Source: an uncultured Collinsella sp. (GTDB lineage Bacteria; Actinomycetota; Coriobacteriia; Coriobacteriales; Coriobacteriaceae). Taken from it: a stretch of 49,234 nt of DNA. The stretch spans positions 1 through 49,234 of the forward strand of contig CABQJJ010000008.1 of assembly GCA_902464485.1 (NCBI GenBank), in the 5' to 3' direction. Shown here piece by piece: positions 23,748 to 30,803 of the stretch. Each line of letters begins with the position of its first letter. Positions within the stretch are counted from its first letter, which is position 1. Both the position numbers and the translations under genes were made by a program. The notes beneath the pieces are model-generated. The model ran no database searches and was not told the origin of the DNA. It worked only from the letters and a program-made list of their open reading frames with translations.

Positions 23748-23877
23748 TACAATGCGGGCACCAGAGATGAAAACACAGTCCCCGTCGGGTAGTCGTGGGC
23801 GTGCGGGAGTCCGCATCAGTAACCTGCCTCCTTGGTTGTCCCTTCTCTGCATGGTCATCTACATAAAGGAGGAACCA
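23748..23877 (+). ncRNA. yjdF riboswitch, copy 2, with -10 element
   Basis: TACAAT (23748-23753), then a leader of about 116 bases that is almost identical to copy 1 at 17862-17978. The only two differences lie in a loop flanked by GCGG and TCCGC. It ends in the same AAAGGAGGA ribosome site, so translation of yjdF copy 2 should respond to the same ligand. Confidence 0.75.
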
Positions 23878-23880
23878 ACC

Positions 23881-24300
23881 ATGCAGATCAGCGTGTCGTC
23901 CACCCTGACCGTATATCACGACGGCCAATTCTGGGTCGGGCTGGCGGAGCACGTCGAGGACGGCAGATACGGCGCCGCCCGCATCGCCTTCGGCGCAGAA
24001 CCGTCCAATGAGGAGATCCTGCGATTCGTTGTCAGCAAATGGGCGAAGCTCTCGTTCTTCTGCCACGGTCCGGCCGAGGCGAGCAAGCCCGCGAAGAACC
24101 CCAAGCGACGCGCCCGCGAGGCGGCGAAAGCCCTCAAGCAGCCGGCGATGAGCACCAAGGCGCAGCAGGCGCTCGCGAATCAGCGGGAGACGATGAAGCG
24201 GAAATCGGCTCAAGCAAGAAGCCAGCGTCGCGCGGATGAGGCGGAGGCGCGCTTCGAGCAGCGAAAACTGAAGCGCAAACAGAAGCATCGCGGTCATTGA
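23881..24300 (+). CDS. yjdF: YjdF-family protein, copy 2
   Basis: 139 residues, same length as copy 1 and very similar in the first 50 residues (SSTLTVYHDGQFWVGLAEHV). Differences cluster around residues 50-65 (SFFCHGPAEA versus SSFDGKPAEA) and in the basic tail, which again ends RKLKRKQKHRGH. The duplication includes promoter -10, riboswitch and gene, so a whole cassette was copied or acquired twice. Located just before cargo hairpin 3 and att repeat C. Confidence 0.88.
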   Translation: MQISVSSTLTVYHDGQFWVGLAEHVEDGRYGAARIAFGAEPSNEEILRFVVSKWAKLSFFCHGPAEASKPAKNPKRRAREAAKALKQPAMSTKAQQALANQRETMKRKSAQARSQRRADEAEARFEQRKLKRKQKHRGH

Positions 24301-24325
24301 TACCACCATCAACCCATATATAGCA

Positions 24326-24357
24326 GCAGGCGTAGCTTCGATTGAAACTACGCCTGC
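24326..24357. repeat. Cargo-end hairpin, copy 3
   Basis: 10-bp perfect stem (24326-24335 with 24348-24357), loop CTTCGATTGAAA, preceded by CATATATAGCA. It has the same plan as copies 1 and 2 with a different stem, and lies 28 bases before att repeat C. Confidence 0.65.
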
Positions 24358-24385
24358 CACCTGGTGCTATAACGTTATACAGAAC

Positions 24386-24410
24386 GTATGTTCTATACCC
24401 ACTCGATGAC
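24386..24410 (-). repeat. guaA 3'-end-like attachment repeat C, probable left end of the conjugative element
   Basis: GTATGTT followed by CTATACCCACTCGATGAC. Minus-strand reading L-V-I-E-W-V-stop. It lies immediately before the region that leads into the conjugative element and is the best candidate for that element's left attachment site. Confidence 0.6.
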
Positions 24411-24809
24411 TAACCCAGTCCGAGCACTACCGATGCGTGTCGCGTCATACCGCCTAAGAGCCGATTCGTTCAGAAAAGGTTCAGGGGGATCGTCGAGTTT
24501 ATTGCACCCTCGCGTTTTACAAAAGAGAGTACAAGGCCCTTTAGCTCGAATTATTGCATTTAGAACCCAGCCGCTCATCCATCCTAGCTTGCCCAAACAG
24601 CCCTCCCGCGATGTCCATGTTCCAACGGATGGGTACCATTTATCCGGGTGCACCTGGGGCAACGGGCCAGCAGGCCCGCGCAAGGTCGCTCGCATAACAC
24701 GCAACATCAAACACGACAGAAGAGGCGAACGACAGATGCCGGACCCCGGACGACAGCACCGCGGAAGACGAGCATTCCGACCACAACCGAACAACTCCAG
24801 CTACTAGGC

Positions 24810-24833
24810 AGGCGCCCGCATGGGCGCCTTTTA
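24810..24833 (+). terminator. Rho-independent terminator
   Basis: Perfect 8-bp stem AGGCGCCC-GCAT-GGGCGCCT followed by TTTTACTTTT. No gene is recognised directly upstream; it may end an unrecognised RNA or insulate the element. Confidence 0.65.
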
Positions 24834-24897
24834 CTTTTCAGGGACTTAGCTGAGAGCTAAGGCACGCGGCTCATGGCCGTTTCGTGAAGGCACGACC

Positions 24898-24951
24898 AGC
24901 TCGACCCATCTCGACCCGTCTCCGCTCCCGCCGTGCTCACCAATCGACATC
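24898..24951 (+). promoter_or_regulatory. Repeated two-box element before the first HTH gene
   Basis: Box 1 AGCTCGACCCATC (24898-24910) and box 2 CAATCGACATC (24941-24951). The same pair recurs at 26947-26959 and 26983-26993 before the next transcription unit, and a weaker version at 23676-23731 before yjdF copy 2. Probably binding sites of an element-encoded regulator (inference). Confidence 0.4.
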
Positions 24952-25038
24952 AGGCGGTTCAATCGTCGCGCAGACGAAAAGGGACACGGTGCCGTGCGGT
25001 GTGCTCGCGCGGTGCCGCACGGGAAGATTGGAGGAACC

Positions 25039-25257
25039 ATGGCACACACAGCCGAATGCGCCGCGCCCGAGGGAAGCCAAGATCGCGACGAATGGATGAC
25101 GGTAATCGAGATGCAAGAGTACATGAGGGCGAGCCGAAACAAGGCATACGACCTCATCTGGTCGGGAGAGATCGACTCGTACAGGCTCGGAAGGAAGCTC
25201 CTGGTGTCGAGGGCGTCAGTGGACGCCTACATCGAGTCGAGGAGCGGCAGGAAATGA
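25039..25257 (+). CDS. Excisionase-like helix-turn-helix protein
   Basis: 72 residues; GGAGG sits just before the ATG at 25039. The fold is the MerR-like excisionase HTH: WMTVIEMQEYMRASRNKAYDLI, then SYRLGRKLLVSRASVDAYIES. Such proteins direct excision of integrated elements or act as small regulators. First gene of the conjugative element; no integrase lies next to it, so a regulator role is equally possible. Confidence 0.75.
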   Translation: MAHTAECAAPEGSQDRDEWMTVIEMQEYMRASRNKAYDLIWSGEIDSYRLGRKLLVSRASVDAYIESRSGRK

Positions 25258-25335
25258 CGGCGGCGACCGCCCCAGGAGCCGCCCGCGGCCGGGCACGCGA
25301 GGGAGCCTCGAGACGAAAGGAGCTCGAGGACGACC

Positions 25336-25584
25336 ATGACCAAGAGCATTAGCAGGAGCCAGGTGAGGCTCATCGCATCGACCAACGCGATATTCGGCGC
25401 CGACGAGGCGTGCGCGATGCTGCGCATCAGCCGCGACGCCATGTACCGGCTCGCCAAGGACCCCGACGACCCGTTCCCGATCCGCTACATCGGCGGCAAG
25501 ACTCGCGACGGCATCGTGCTGCACGACGAGCTCGTCGCATGGGTCGAGCGCAACAGCGTCGTCGGCTCGCCCAGAAGGGGCTAG
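25336..25584 (+). CDS. Second small helix-turn-helix protein (AlpA/excisionase-like)
   Basis: 82 residues, ribosome site AAAGGAG with 9-base spacing. IFGADEACAMLRISRDAMYRLAKDPDDPFPIRYIGGKTRDGIVLHDELVAWVE is an AlpA/MerR-like HTH with the typical F-P-x-R and a C-terminal W-V. It is followed 5 bases later by the winged-HTH gene, so they are one unit. Confidence 0.72.
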   Translation: MTKSISRSQVRLIASTNAIFGADEACAMLRISRDAMYRLAKDPDDPFPIRYIGGKTRDGIVLHDELVAWVERNSVVGSPRRG

Positions 25585-25589
25585 CGCCG

Positions 25590-26105
25590 ATGGCGGCCAC
25601 AGGCCCGAAGGGGCGCGACGGCCCCTCCCCGCGCGAGTTCACGACGGTACGGCACTTCATGATGGCGGACCTGGGCCTCTCCGGCCTTCCCCTGCTCGTC
25701 TACGCGCGCATCTTCGGCTTCTGCGACGCCGGGTGCGGCTACTTCGAGAGCAAGGGCGGCCTGGCCCGCTTCCTCAACGTGCAGGAGCGCAGCGTCCACC
25801 GCGCCATCCGCGACCTGCTCGACCGGGGCCTCATCGAGGAGTGCGGCGTGCACGCCCCGGCACGCGGGCACGCCACCAAGCGGTACCGCATCGTGCGCGA
25901 GAGGCTGCCGCCCGGAGCGCTGGCAACCCCTGACGGTTCGTCAGGGTTCCCGGCGCGAAAGGGTGACGAAATGACAGGGTTCGCCGCGAACAAGGGTGAC
26001 GAACCGTCAGGGCTCGCAGCCCGAACCCCTGACGAGATGACAGGGAAACCCCTGACGATTTGCCACCCAATAAGCAAAAGGGACAACAAGGACTTCAGAA
26101 GATAA
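25590..26105 (+). CDS. Winged-HTH replication-type protein with 11-residue repeats
   Basis: 171 residues from the ATG at 25590 with AGAAGGGG upstream. Residues about 20-100 form a winged HTH typical of plasmid or ICE replication initiators (LPLLVYARIFGFC... GLARFLNVQERSVHRAIRDLLDRGLIEE). Residues about 112-155 are four 11-residue repeats (TPDGSSGFPAR, KGDEMTGFAAN, KGDEPSGLAAR, TPDEMTGKPLT). At DNA level these are 33-bp repeats with palindromic cores, so this coding end may also be the origin. Followed directly by a DnaC-like loader gene, which supports a replication role. Confidence 0.7.
   Translation: MAATGPKGRDGPSPREFTTVRHFMMADLGLSGLPLLVYARIFGFCDAGCGYFESKGGLARFLNVQERSVHRAIRDLLDRGLIEECGVHAPARGHATKRYRIVRERLPPGALATPDGSSGFPARKGDEMTGFAANKGDEPSGLAARTPDEMTGKPLTICHPISKRDNKDFRR
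25927..26068. repeat. Iteron-like palindromic repeats inside the replication-type gene
   Basis: Five units centred on TGACG at 25931, 25964, 25997, 26030 and 26053, spaced 33, 33, 33 and 23 bases. Unit 1 is a perfect dyad (CCCTGACG-GTT-CGTCAGGG). Units 2-4 keep TGACGAnnTGaCAGGG or a close variant. They could be binding sites of the encoded protein and a vegetative origin. Confidence 0.65.
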
Positions 26106-26119
26106 GGAAGGGGCGCCCG

Positions 26120-26908
26120 ATGGACCGAGCGGGACTCATCACCCTGGAGCAGGCCCGGGCGGCCGGGCTCTCCTTCGACGAGCCGGAGCCGAGGGCGTGC
26201 CCGCACTGCGGCGCCGCCCTCGATCCGCTCGGCGCGGCGCTGGCGGGCAGGGTCGCCTGGATCTCCGCCGCCCCCTGCCCGTGCGAGGGCGCGGCTCGTG
26301 AGCGGGAGGCCGAGGCGCGAAGGCGCGCGGCCCTCGCCGCCAAGGAGGAGGCCGCCCGCCGGGAGAAGGCGCTCTCGCGCGCGGGCATCCCCAGGCGCTA
26401 CCGGGCCGCCGAGGCCGACCGCCCCGAGTTCGCCGAGTACATCGCCTCGTTCGCGGGCAACGGGGGCGCCGGGCTCTACATACACGGGGGCGTCGGCGCC
26501 GGCAAGACGCACTCCGCCTCCGCCATGGCCAGGCTGTTCGCCGAGGCCGGCTACGACGTCGCCTTCACGACGGCCAAGGGCATGCTCGAGCGCGTGAAGG
26601 CCACGTTCGACGAGGGCGGCACCGAGGCCGCCGTCGCGCGGTACGCCAAGTGCGACGTCCTCGTGCTCGACGACCTCGGCAAGGAGGACGCGACGGAATG
26701 GTCCGTCGGCACCGTGTTCAGCGTGCTCGACGCGCGCTACGAGGACATGCGCCCGACCATCGTCACGTCGAACTACGCGCCGGGCGCGCTGGCGGACAGG
26801 CTCGCAAGGCGCGGCGAGCGCGTCACGGCAGAGGCGATCGCGAGCAGGATCTCCCAGACCTGCAGGCCCGTCTACCTGGGCGGAAGGGACAGGCGCCGGC
26901 TCGGCTAG
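26120..26908 (+). CDS. DnaC/IstB-like ATP-binding helicase loader
   Basis: 262 residues from the ATG at 26120 with AAGGAAGGGG upstream. The N-terminus has a cysteine pair CPHC with a later CPC that could bind zinc. The AAA+ core has Walker A GGVGAGKTH (about 126-134), Walker B CDVLVLDDLGKE, sensor-type IVTSNYAPG and a C-terminal Arg-rich end. This is the DnaC/DnaI-like loader architecture; with the winged-HTH gene it forms a replication module of the element. An IstB-type transposition role is unlikely because no transposase is present. Confidence 0.85.
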   Translation: MDRAGLITLEQARAAGLSFDEPEPRACPHCGAALDPLGAALAGRVAWISAAPCPCEGAAREREAEARRRAALAAKEEAARREKALSRAGIPRRYRAAEADRPEFAEYIASFAGNGGAGLYIHGGVGAGKTHSASAMARLFAEAGYDVAFTTAKGMLERVKATFDEGGTEAAVARYAKCDVLVLDDLGKEDATEWSVGTVFSVLDARYEDMRPTIVTSNYAPGALADRLARRGERVTAEAIASRISQTCRPVYLGGRDRRRLG

Positions 26909-26946
26909 CTTGTGCGCTTCCCGTGGAGGCGCGGACGGCTCGACCC

Positions 26947-26993
26947 AGCTCGACCCATCGCGGGCGGCCCCGGTCGCCGCCGCAATCGAAATC
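26947..26993 (+). promoter_or_regulatory. Second copy of the two-box element
   Basis: AGCTCGACCCATC (26947-26959) and CAATCGAAATC (26983-26993) in the 200-base gap before the transfer-related genes; TATACA follows at 26996. Compare 24898-24951. Confidence 0.4.
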
Positions 26994-27109
26994 GCTATAC
27001 ACGTCTTGGGCGGCGCCGACGCGCCAGCACGCACGCCTGCTCCGACTCGCACCGTGCCCCCATCGCGAGGACGCCGCCCGCCAAGCAACAAACGAAAGGC
27101 GGAGGGCCC

Positions 27110-27643
27110 ATGGACGGCTTCGAGAGGATAACCGGCCGCGAGCACGACGGGCTCGTGGAGAAGTGCCAGGAGAACGGCTGGCTCAAGGTCGGCGGCTTCG
27201 ACTGGCAGGACGACCCGTTCCTCGAGGAGTACCCCTACGAGTTCTCCCGCACGGAGAGCGTCGACAGGCTCCGCGAGGCGCTCGGCTCGGGCAACTGGGC
27301 CATACGCCAGGGGTTCTGCTACCGCGACCTCGCGTTCATCCAGCAGGTGAACGGCGGCGACGAGTGGTGGACGCTCAAGCGCGACGGCGACGCGTGGACC
27401 GGCTTCGAGAGCTGGAGCTTCGGCGCCATCGCCCAGGAGCCCGAGCGGTTCGAGCGCGCCATGCGCGACATGTGCGAGGCGACGCCGGAGCAGTGCCGCA
27501 GCGGCGAGTGGGCCCATCTGCACGAGAAGGCTCCCGAGCCGCTGGCGCAGCGCGCCGCGTCCGCCCGCGAGGCGAGCCGCGCGCACGCCGGGCAGGAAGC
27601 CCGCGCCCCAATGGCGCGCGAGAGGGCCGTCGGGGCCGAATAG
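27110..27643 (+). CDS. Unrecognised element protein with shared basic tail
   Basis: 177 residues from the ATG at 27110, preceded by GGCGGAGGG. The body is rich in aromatic and acidic residues (GWLKVGGFDWQDDPFLEEYPYEF, DEWWTLKRDGDAWTGFESWSFG) and does not match a family I can name. The end (SAREASRAHAGQE..., about residues 150-177) is Arg/Ala-rich. It closely matches the ends of the DUF3801 protein at 27700 and the protein at 36696. The position just before the coupling-protein genes suggests a conjugation-related or anti-defence role. Confidence 0.6.
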   Translation: MDGFERITGREHDGLVEKCQENGWLKVGGFDWQDDPFLEEYPYEFSRTESVDRLREALGSGNWAIRQGFCYRDLAFIQQVNGGDEWWTLKRDGDAWTGFESWSFGAIAQEPERFERAMRDMCEATPEQCRSGEWAHLHEKAPEPLAQRAASAREASRAHAGQEARAPMARERAVGAE

Positions 27644-27699
27644 GGACGACCGGGGCGCGAAGGCGCCCCTTTTCATCTCGACTGGAAGGGAGGCGCGGG

Positions 27700-28251
27700 A
27701 TGGCGAGCGACTACGGGGACGAGGCGGGCGGCAAGCTGCTCGACTGGATGCTGAGGATCGGCCAGGAGGCCGGCGCCGAGGCAATGGCGCGCAGCGCGAG
27801 GGAGCTCTCCGAGCGCCTCGCGGGAATCCGCGGGACCATCGCCGGCGGGCGCGCCGAGGCCATCGCGGCCGACGGCGCGCCGACCTACGCGAAGCTCAGC
27901 CTCGAGGAGCTCTCGGGGCTTCCCGAGTACGCGACGATCAAGGAGGTCGTCTCCGACAAGCTGCGCGCCGCGTCGGTCGAGCACCACATCATCCCCGGCG
28001 GGGGCCGCGACTGGCTGCTCTTCAAGGTGGAGGACGCCCCCGAGGTCGACGAGGCCTTCCGACAGCTCGAGCAAGAGACGGGAAAGGCCGCCGAGCGCGC
28101 AAGGGAGAGGCTCTCCGAGATAGCCGAGAGGCGCCAGGCGCCCGAGCGGCTGGCCGAGCGCGCCGAGCGGGCGCGCGAGGCGTCGAGGGCCCACAGCCAG
28201 GGCATCGGCCGGGACCGCGGCCCGCGCCAGATCGAGGGGCCCGAGAGATGA
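27700..28251 (+). CDS. DUF3801/PcfB-family conjugation protein
   Basis: 183 residues from the ATG at 27700, ribosome site AAGGGAGG. The central part (TYAKLSLEELSGLPEYATIKEVVSDKL... GGGRDWLLFKVEDAPEVDEAFRQL) is the DUF3801 domain of PcfB, a relaxosome-associated factor that links relaxase to the VirD4-type coupling protein. The gene overlaps the VirD4 gene by ATGA, as usual for this family. The tail carries RAREASRAHSQG, shared with two other proteins of the element. Confidence 0.78.
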   Translation: MASDYGDEAGGKLLDWMLRIGQEAGAEAMARSARELSERLAGIRGTIAGGRAEAIAADGAPTYAKLSLEELSGLPEYATIKEVVSDKLRAASVEHHIIPGGGRDWLLFKVEDAPEVDEAFRQLEQETGKAAERARERLSEIAERRQAPERLAERAERAREASRAHSQGIGRDRGPRQIEGPER

Positions 28252-30065
28252 GGTGGCAGGCGGCGGCCGCGCTGGCCGCGGCGGCGTTCGCCGCGGGGGA
28301 CTTCGCGGCCGCGGCAATCGCGGCGTCGGGCGCGAACCCGATCCTCGACCCGGAGGCCGCCATGGCGGCGATCCCGGCAGCGCTCCGCGCGGGGCGCGTC
28401 TTCTCCGCGGAGGCGCTTCCCCTGTGCGCCGGGACCGCCTGCGCGTGCGGCGCGCTCATCGCCTGGGCCCGCTCACTGGGGACCAAGGGGGCCCGGCGCG
28501 ACGGCGAGGAGCACGGTAGCTCCAGGTGGGCCACGCCTAAAGACATCGCGCCCTTCGGCGACGCCAAGGACCCCGACAACAACATCATCCTCACCGACAA
28601 CGCGCGCATCCGCCTCGTGAGCCGCAGGTTCGACCTCTCCACCGACACCAACGACAACGTGCTCGTGGTTGGAGGACCCGGCACCGGCAAGACGCGCTAC
28701 TACGTCAAGCCGAACCTCCTGCAGGCCAACGCCAGCTTCTTCGTGACCGACCCGAAGGGCACGCTCATCCGCGAGATGGGCGGCGCGCTGGCGGAGCTCG
28801 GCTACGAGATCCGCGCGTTCGACACCATCGACTTCACGCGCTCGATGCGCTTCAACCCCATAGCCTACATACGCGACGAGGCGGGCGTCATCCGCTTCGC
28901 CCGCGGCATCGTCGCCAACACCGAGGGCGAGGCCGACCACAAGGGCGACCCCTACTGGGAGAAGGCCGAGCGCCTGGTCTACACCGCGCTCACGGCCTAC
29001 CTCGTCATGCACTGCGAGCCTGCCGACCGAAACCTCGACGGGCTGCTCACGCTGCTCTCGCTCGCCGACGCCCGCGACGACCCGGGCTACATGAGCCCGC
29101 TCGACATGGTGTTCCGCGAGCTGGAGACCGGCGAGCGCTACGTCAGGCGCGGCGGCGCCTCGGCGGAGGGCGGATCGCTGCGCGGCTTCGCCGAGGAGGA
29201 CGGCGCGTGGGAGTGGGTCAAGGTCCGCGAGCCCGCGCCCCCCGACGACTTCGCGCTCGCGAGCTACCGCGAGTTCCGCGTGGCCGCCGGCGACACCATG
29301 AAGTCGATGCTCTCGAGCTGCAACGTCCGCCTGAAGCCGCTGTCCATCCGCGCCGTGCGCGACCTCACCTCCAAAGACGAGCTCGGCCTCGCCCACATGG
29401 GCGACGAGGGCGCCAAGGTCGCGCTCTTCGCGTCCATGAGCGACACCGACTCGACCTTCGACTTCCTGTTCGCCCTGCTCATGGACACAGCCGTGAGCGC
29501 GCTCTGCGCCGAGGCGCTCGAGGCGCACGGCGGCTCGCTGCCCACGACGGTGCACTTCGTCTTCGACGAGTTCGCCAACATCGGGCGCATACCCGACTTC
29601 GAGCGGACCATCGCCGTCACCCGCAGCCGGAACATCGCCGTCTCGATGATCGCCCAGTCTCTCTCGCAGCTGAAGGAGACCTACGGCGACAACAACGCCG
29701 AGACCATCGTGAACGCCTGCGACACGCTGCTCTACCTGGGCGGAAAGGCGAACGAGACCAACGAGGAGATCAGCAAGATGGCCGGCAAACAGACGGTGGC
29801 GAGCGAGACGCAGAGCGACTCGCGGGGCGCCGGCTGGACCCGGACCGTGAACCGCGGCATCTCCGAGCGCGACCTCATACAGCCCGCCGAGGTGGCGCGC
29901 ATGCCGCGCGAGGACGCGCTCGTGCTCGTGAACGGGTGCATGCCGCTCATGGACCGGAAGTACCGGCTCGAGCGCCACCCGCGCTCGCGCCTGCTCGAGG
30001 AGGCCGCGCGCCGCGGCCCGTTCGACTTCGCGGAGTACCGCAGGCAGAAGGAAGGCAACTCGTGA
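28248..30065 (+). CDS. virD4: VirD4/TraG-type type IV coupling protein
   Basis: 605 residues. Two N-terminal hydrophobic segments (about 5-27 and 55-78) anchor it in the membrane. The ATPase has Walker A GGPGTGKTRYY (about 142-152), SFFVTDPKGTL as a conserved VirD4 strand, and Walker B VHFVFDEFANIGRIPDFE. Near the C-terminus ISERDLIQPAEVARMP is typical of TraG. It delivers the relaxase-DNA complex to the secretion channel. Length and motifs are complete. Confidence 0.93.
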   Translation: MRWQAAAALAAAAFAAGDFAAAAIAASGANPILDPEAAMAAIPAALRAGRVFSAEALPLCAGTACACGALIAWARSLGTKGARRDGEEHGSSRWATPKDIAPFGDAKDPDNNIILTDNARIRLVSRRFDLSTDTNDNVLVVGGPGTGKTRYYVKPNLLQANASFFVTDPKGTLIREMGGALAELGYEIRAFDTIDFTRSMRFNPIAYIRDEAGVIRFARGIVANTEGEADHKGDPYWEKAERLVYTALTAYLVMHCEPADRNLDGLLTLLSLADARDDPGYMSPLDMVFRELETGERYVRRGGASAEGGSLRGFAEEDGAWEWVKVREPAPPDDFALASYREFRVAAGDTMKSMLSSCNVRLKPLSIRAVRDLTSKDELGLAHMGDEGAKVALFASMSDTDSTFDFLFALLMDTAVSALCAEALEAHGGSLPTTVHFVFDEFANIGRIPDFERTIAVTRSRNIAVSMIAQSLSQLKETYGDNNAETIVNACDTLLYLGGKANETNEEISKMAGKQTVASETQSDSRGAGWTRTVNRGISERDLIQPAEVARMPREDALVLVNGCMPLMDRKYRLERHPRSRLLEEAARRGPFDFAEYRRQKEGNS

Positions 30066-30149
30066 CGGGGCCGCGGCGGGCGCGGGCCTCCCCCGCCGCG
30101 GGGGAGGAACAGCAAGGAACATCGTCAACCGAAAGCAAAGGAGAGCAGC

Positions 30150-30365
30150 ATGCTCGCAAACGTCATCAAGCTCGTGTCGGGCTGCGTGACCTTCCTCGGC
30201 GGCTTCCTGGTCGTGTGGGGAGCGGTCTCGCTCGGCCTGGCCATCAGGGAGCAGCAGGGCGGCCCGCAGATCGCGACCGCCATATCCACCATCGCCGGCG
30301 GCGCGATCATCATCGCCGCGTCGGTCTACTTCGGTCAGCTGGACACGTCCTGGCTGCCGGCATAG
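30150..30365 (+). CDS. Small two-TM conjugation protein (Maff2/VirB2-like)
   Basis: 71 residues with two hydrophobic segments (about 5-29 and 43-64) and a central charged loop, AAAGGAG upstream. Between VirD4 and PrgI/VirB4, this is the position and size of the Maff2-family or pilin-like protein of Gram-positive transfer systems. Confidence 0.7.
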   Translation: MLANVIKLVSGCVTFLGGFLVVWGAVSLGLAIREQQGGPQIATAISTIAGGAIIIAASVYFGQLDTSWLPA

Positions 30366-30377
30366 GGGGCGTCGCGG

Positions 30378-30803
30378 ATGGCGCTCAGGATACCGGTGCA
30401 GAAGGACATCGGCGAGTACGAGGAGAAGATCGTCGGGAAGATGAGCCTGCGCACGCTCGCATGCGTGTCGCTCGGCTTCGGCAGCGCCGTCGGGGCGGCG
30501 GCATTCGTCCACCTGGGCCTGCACGCCGACGTCGCGGACGCGGCCTTCCCGATCATGCTCTGCAGCATGCCGTTCTGGCTCGCCGGGTTCTGGCGGCCCT
30601 TCGGCATGCGCGCCGAGGAGCTGCTGCCGCTTTTGGCGGCCCACGAGCTCTCGCCGCAGCTGCTCGCGTACGAGCCCTGCCTCGCCGGGAGCCTCCCCGA
30701 GGGCTCGCCGCGCCCGGGCCGCCCGGGACGTCGCGCGAGGCGCAGGGCAAGGAAGAAAGGAGCCGAGCTCTATGAGCCGAGCAAGAACCAACAAGGAGAA
30801 TAG
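30378..30803 (+). CDS. PrgI-family membrane protein
   Basis: 141 residues. Begins IPVQKDIGEYEEKIVGKMSLRTLACVSLG and has two membrane helices (about 24-45 and 53-72), as in PrgI, the VirB3-like inner-membrane part of the channel. A long basic C-terminal extension (RPGRRARRRARKKGAELYE) is unusual. The gene's end overlaps the VirB4 start by 32 bases. Confidence 0.85.
   Translation: MALRIPVQKDIGEYEEKIVGKMSLRTLACVSLGFGSAVGAAAFVHLGLHADVADAAFPIMLCSMPFWLAGFWRPFGMRAEELLPLLAAHELSPQLLAYEPCLAGSLPEGSPRPGRPGRRARRRARKKGAELYEPSKNQQGE

Larger units (their letters stand above)
24411..25038. other. Non-coding left end of the conjugative element
   Basis: About 630 bases with no convincing gene; the open frames here lack family resemblance and ribosome sites. 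It contains a terminator at 24810 and the repeated boxes at 24898. The stretch from TGGGCGCCTTTTA to the first boxes resembles 23626-23690, in front of yjdF copy 2, suggesting a shared element end. Confidence 0.45.

Noticed and set aside
24388..24807. Open frames on both strands between att repeat C and the terminator at 24810
   Set aside because: No ribosome site or family resemblance; the minus-strand one merely ends in the guaA-like att sequence.
25927..26068. CRISPR array, suggested by regular spacing of palindromic repeats
   Set aside because: Repeats are short, spacers of about 14 bases lie in one continuous reading frame, and no cas genes are near; iterons fit better.
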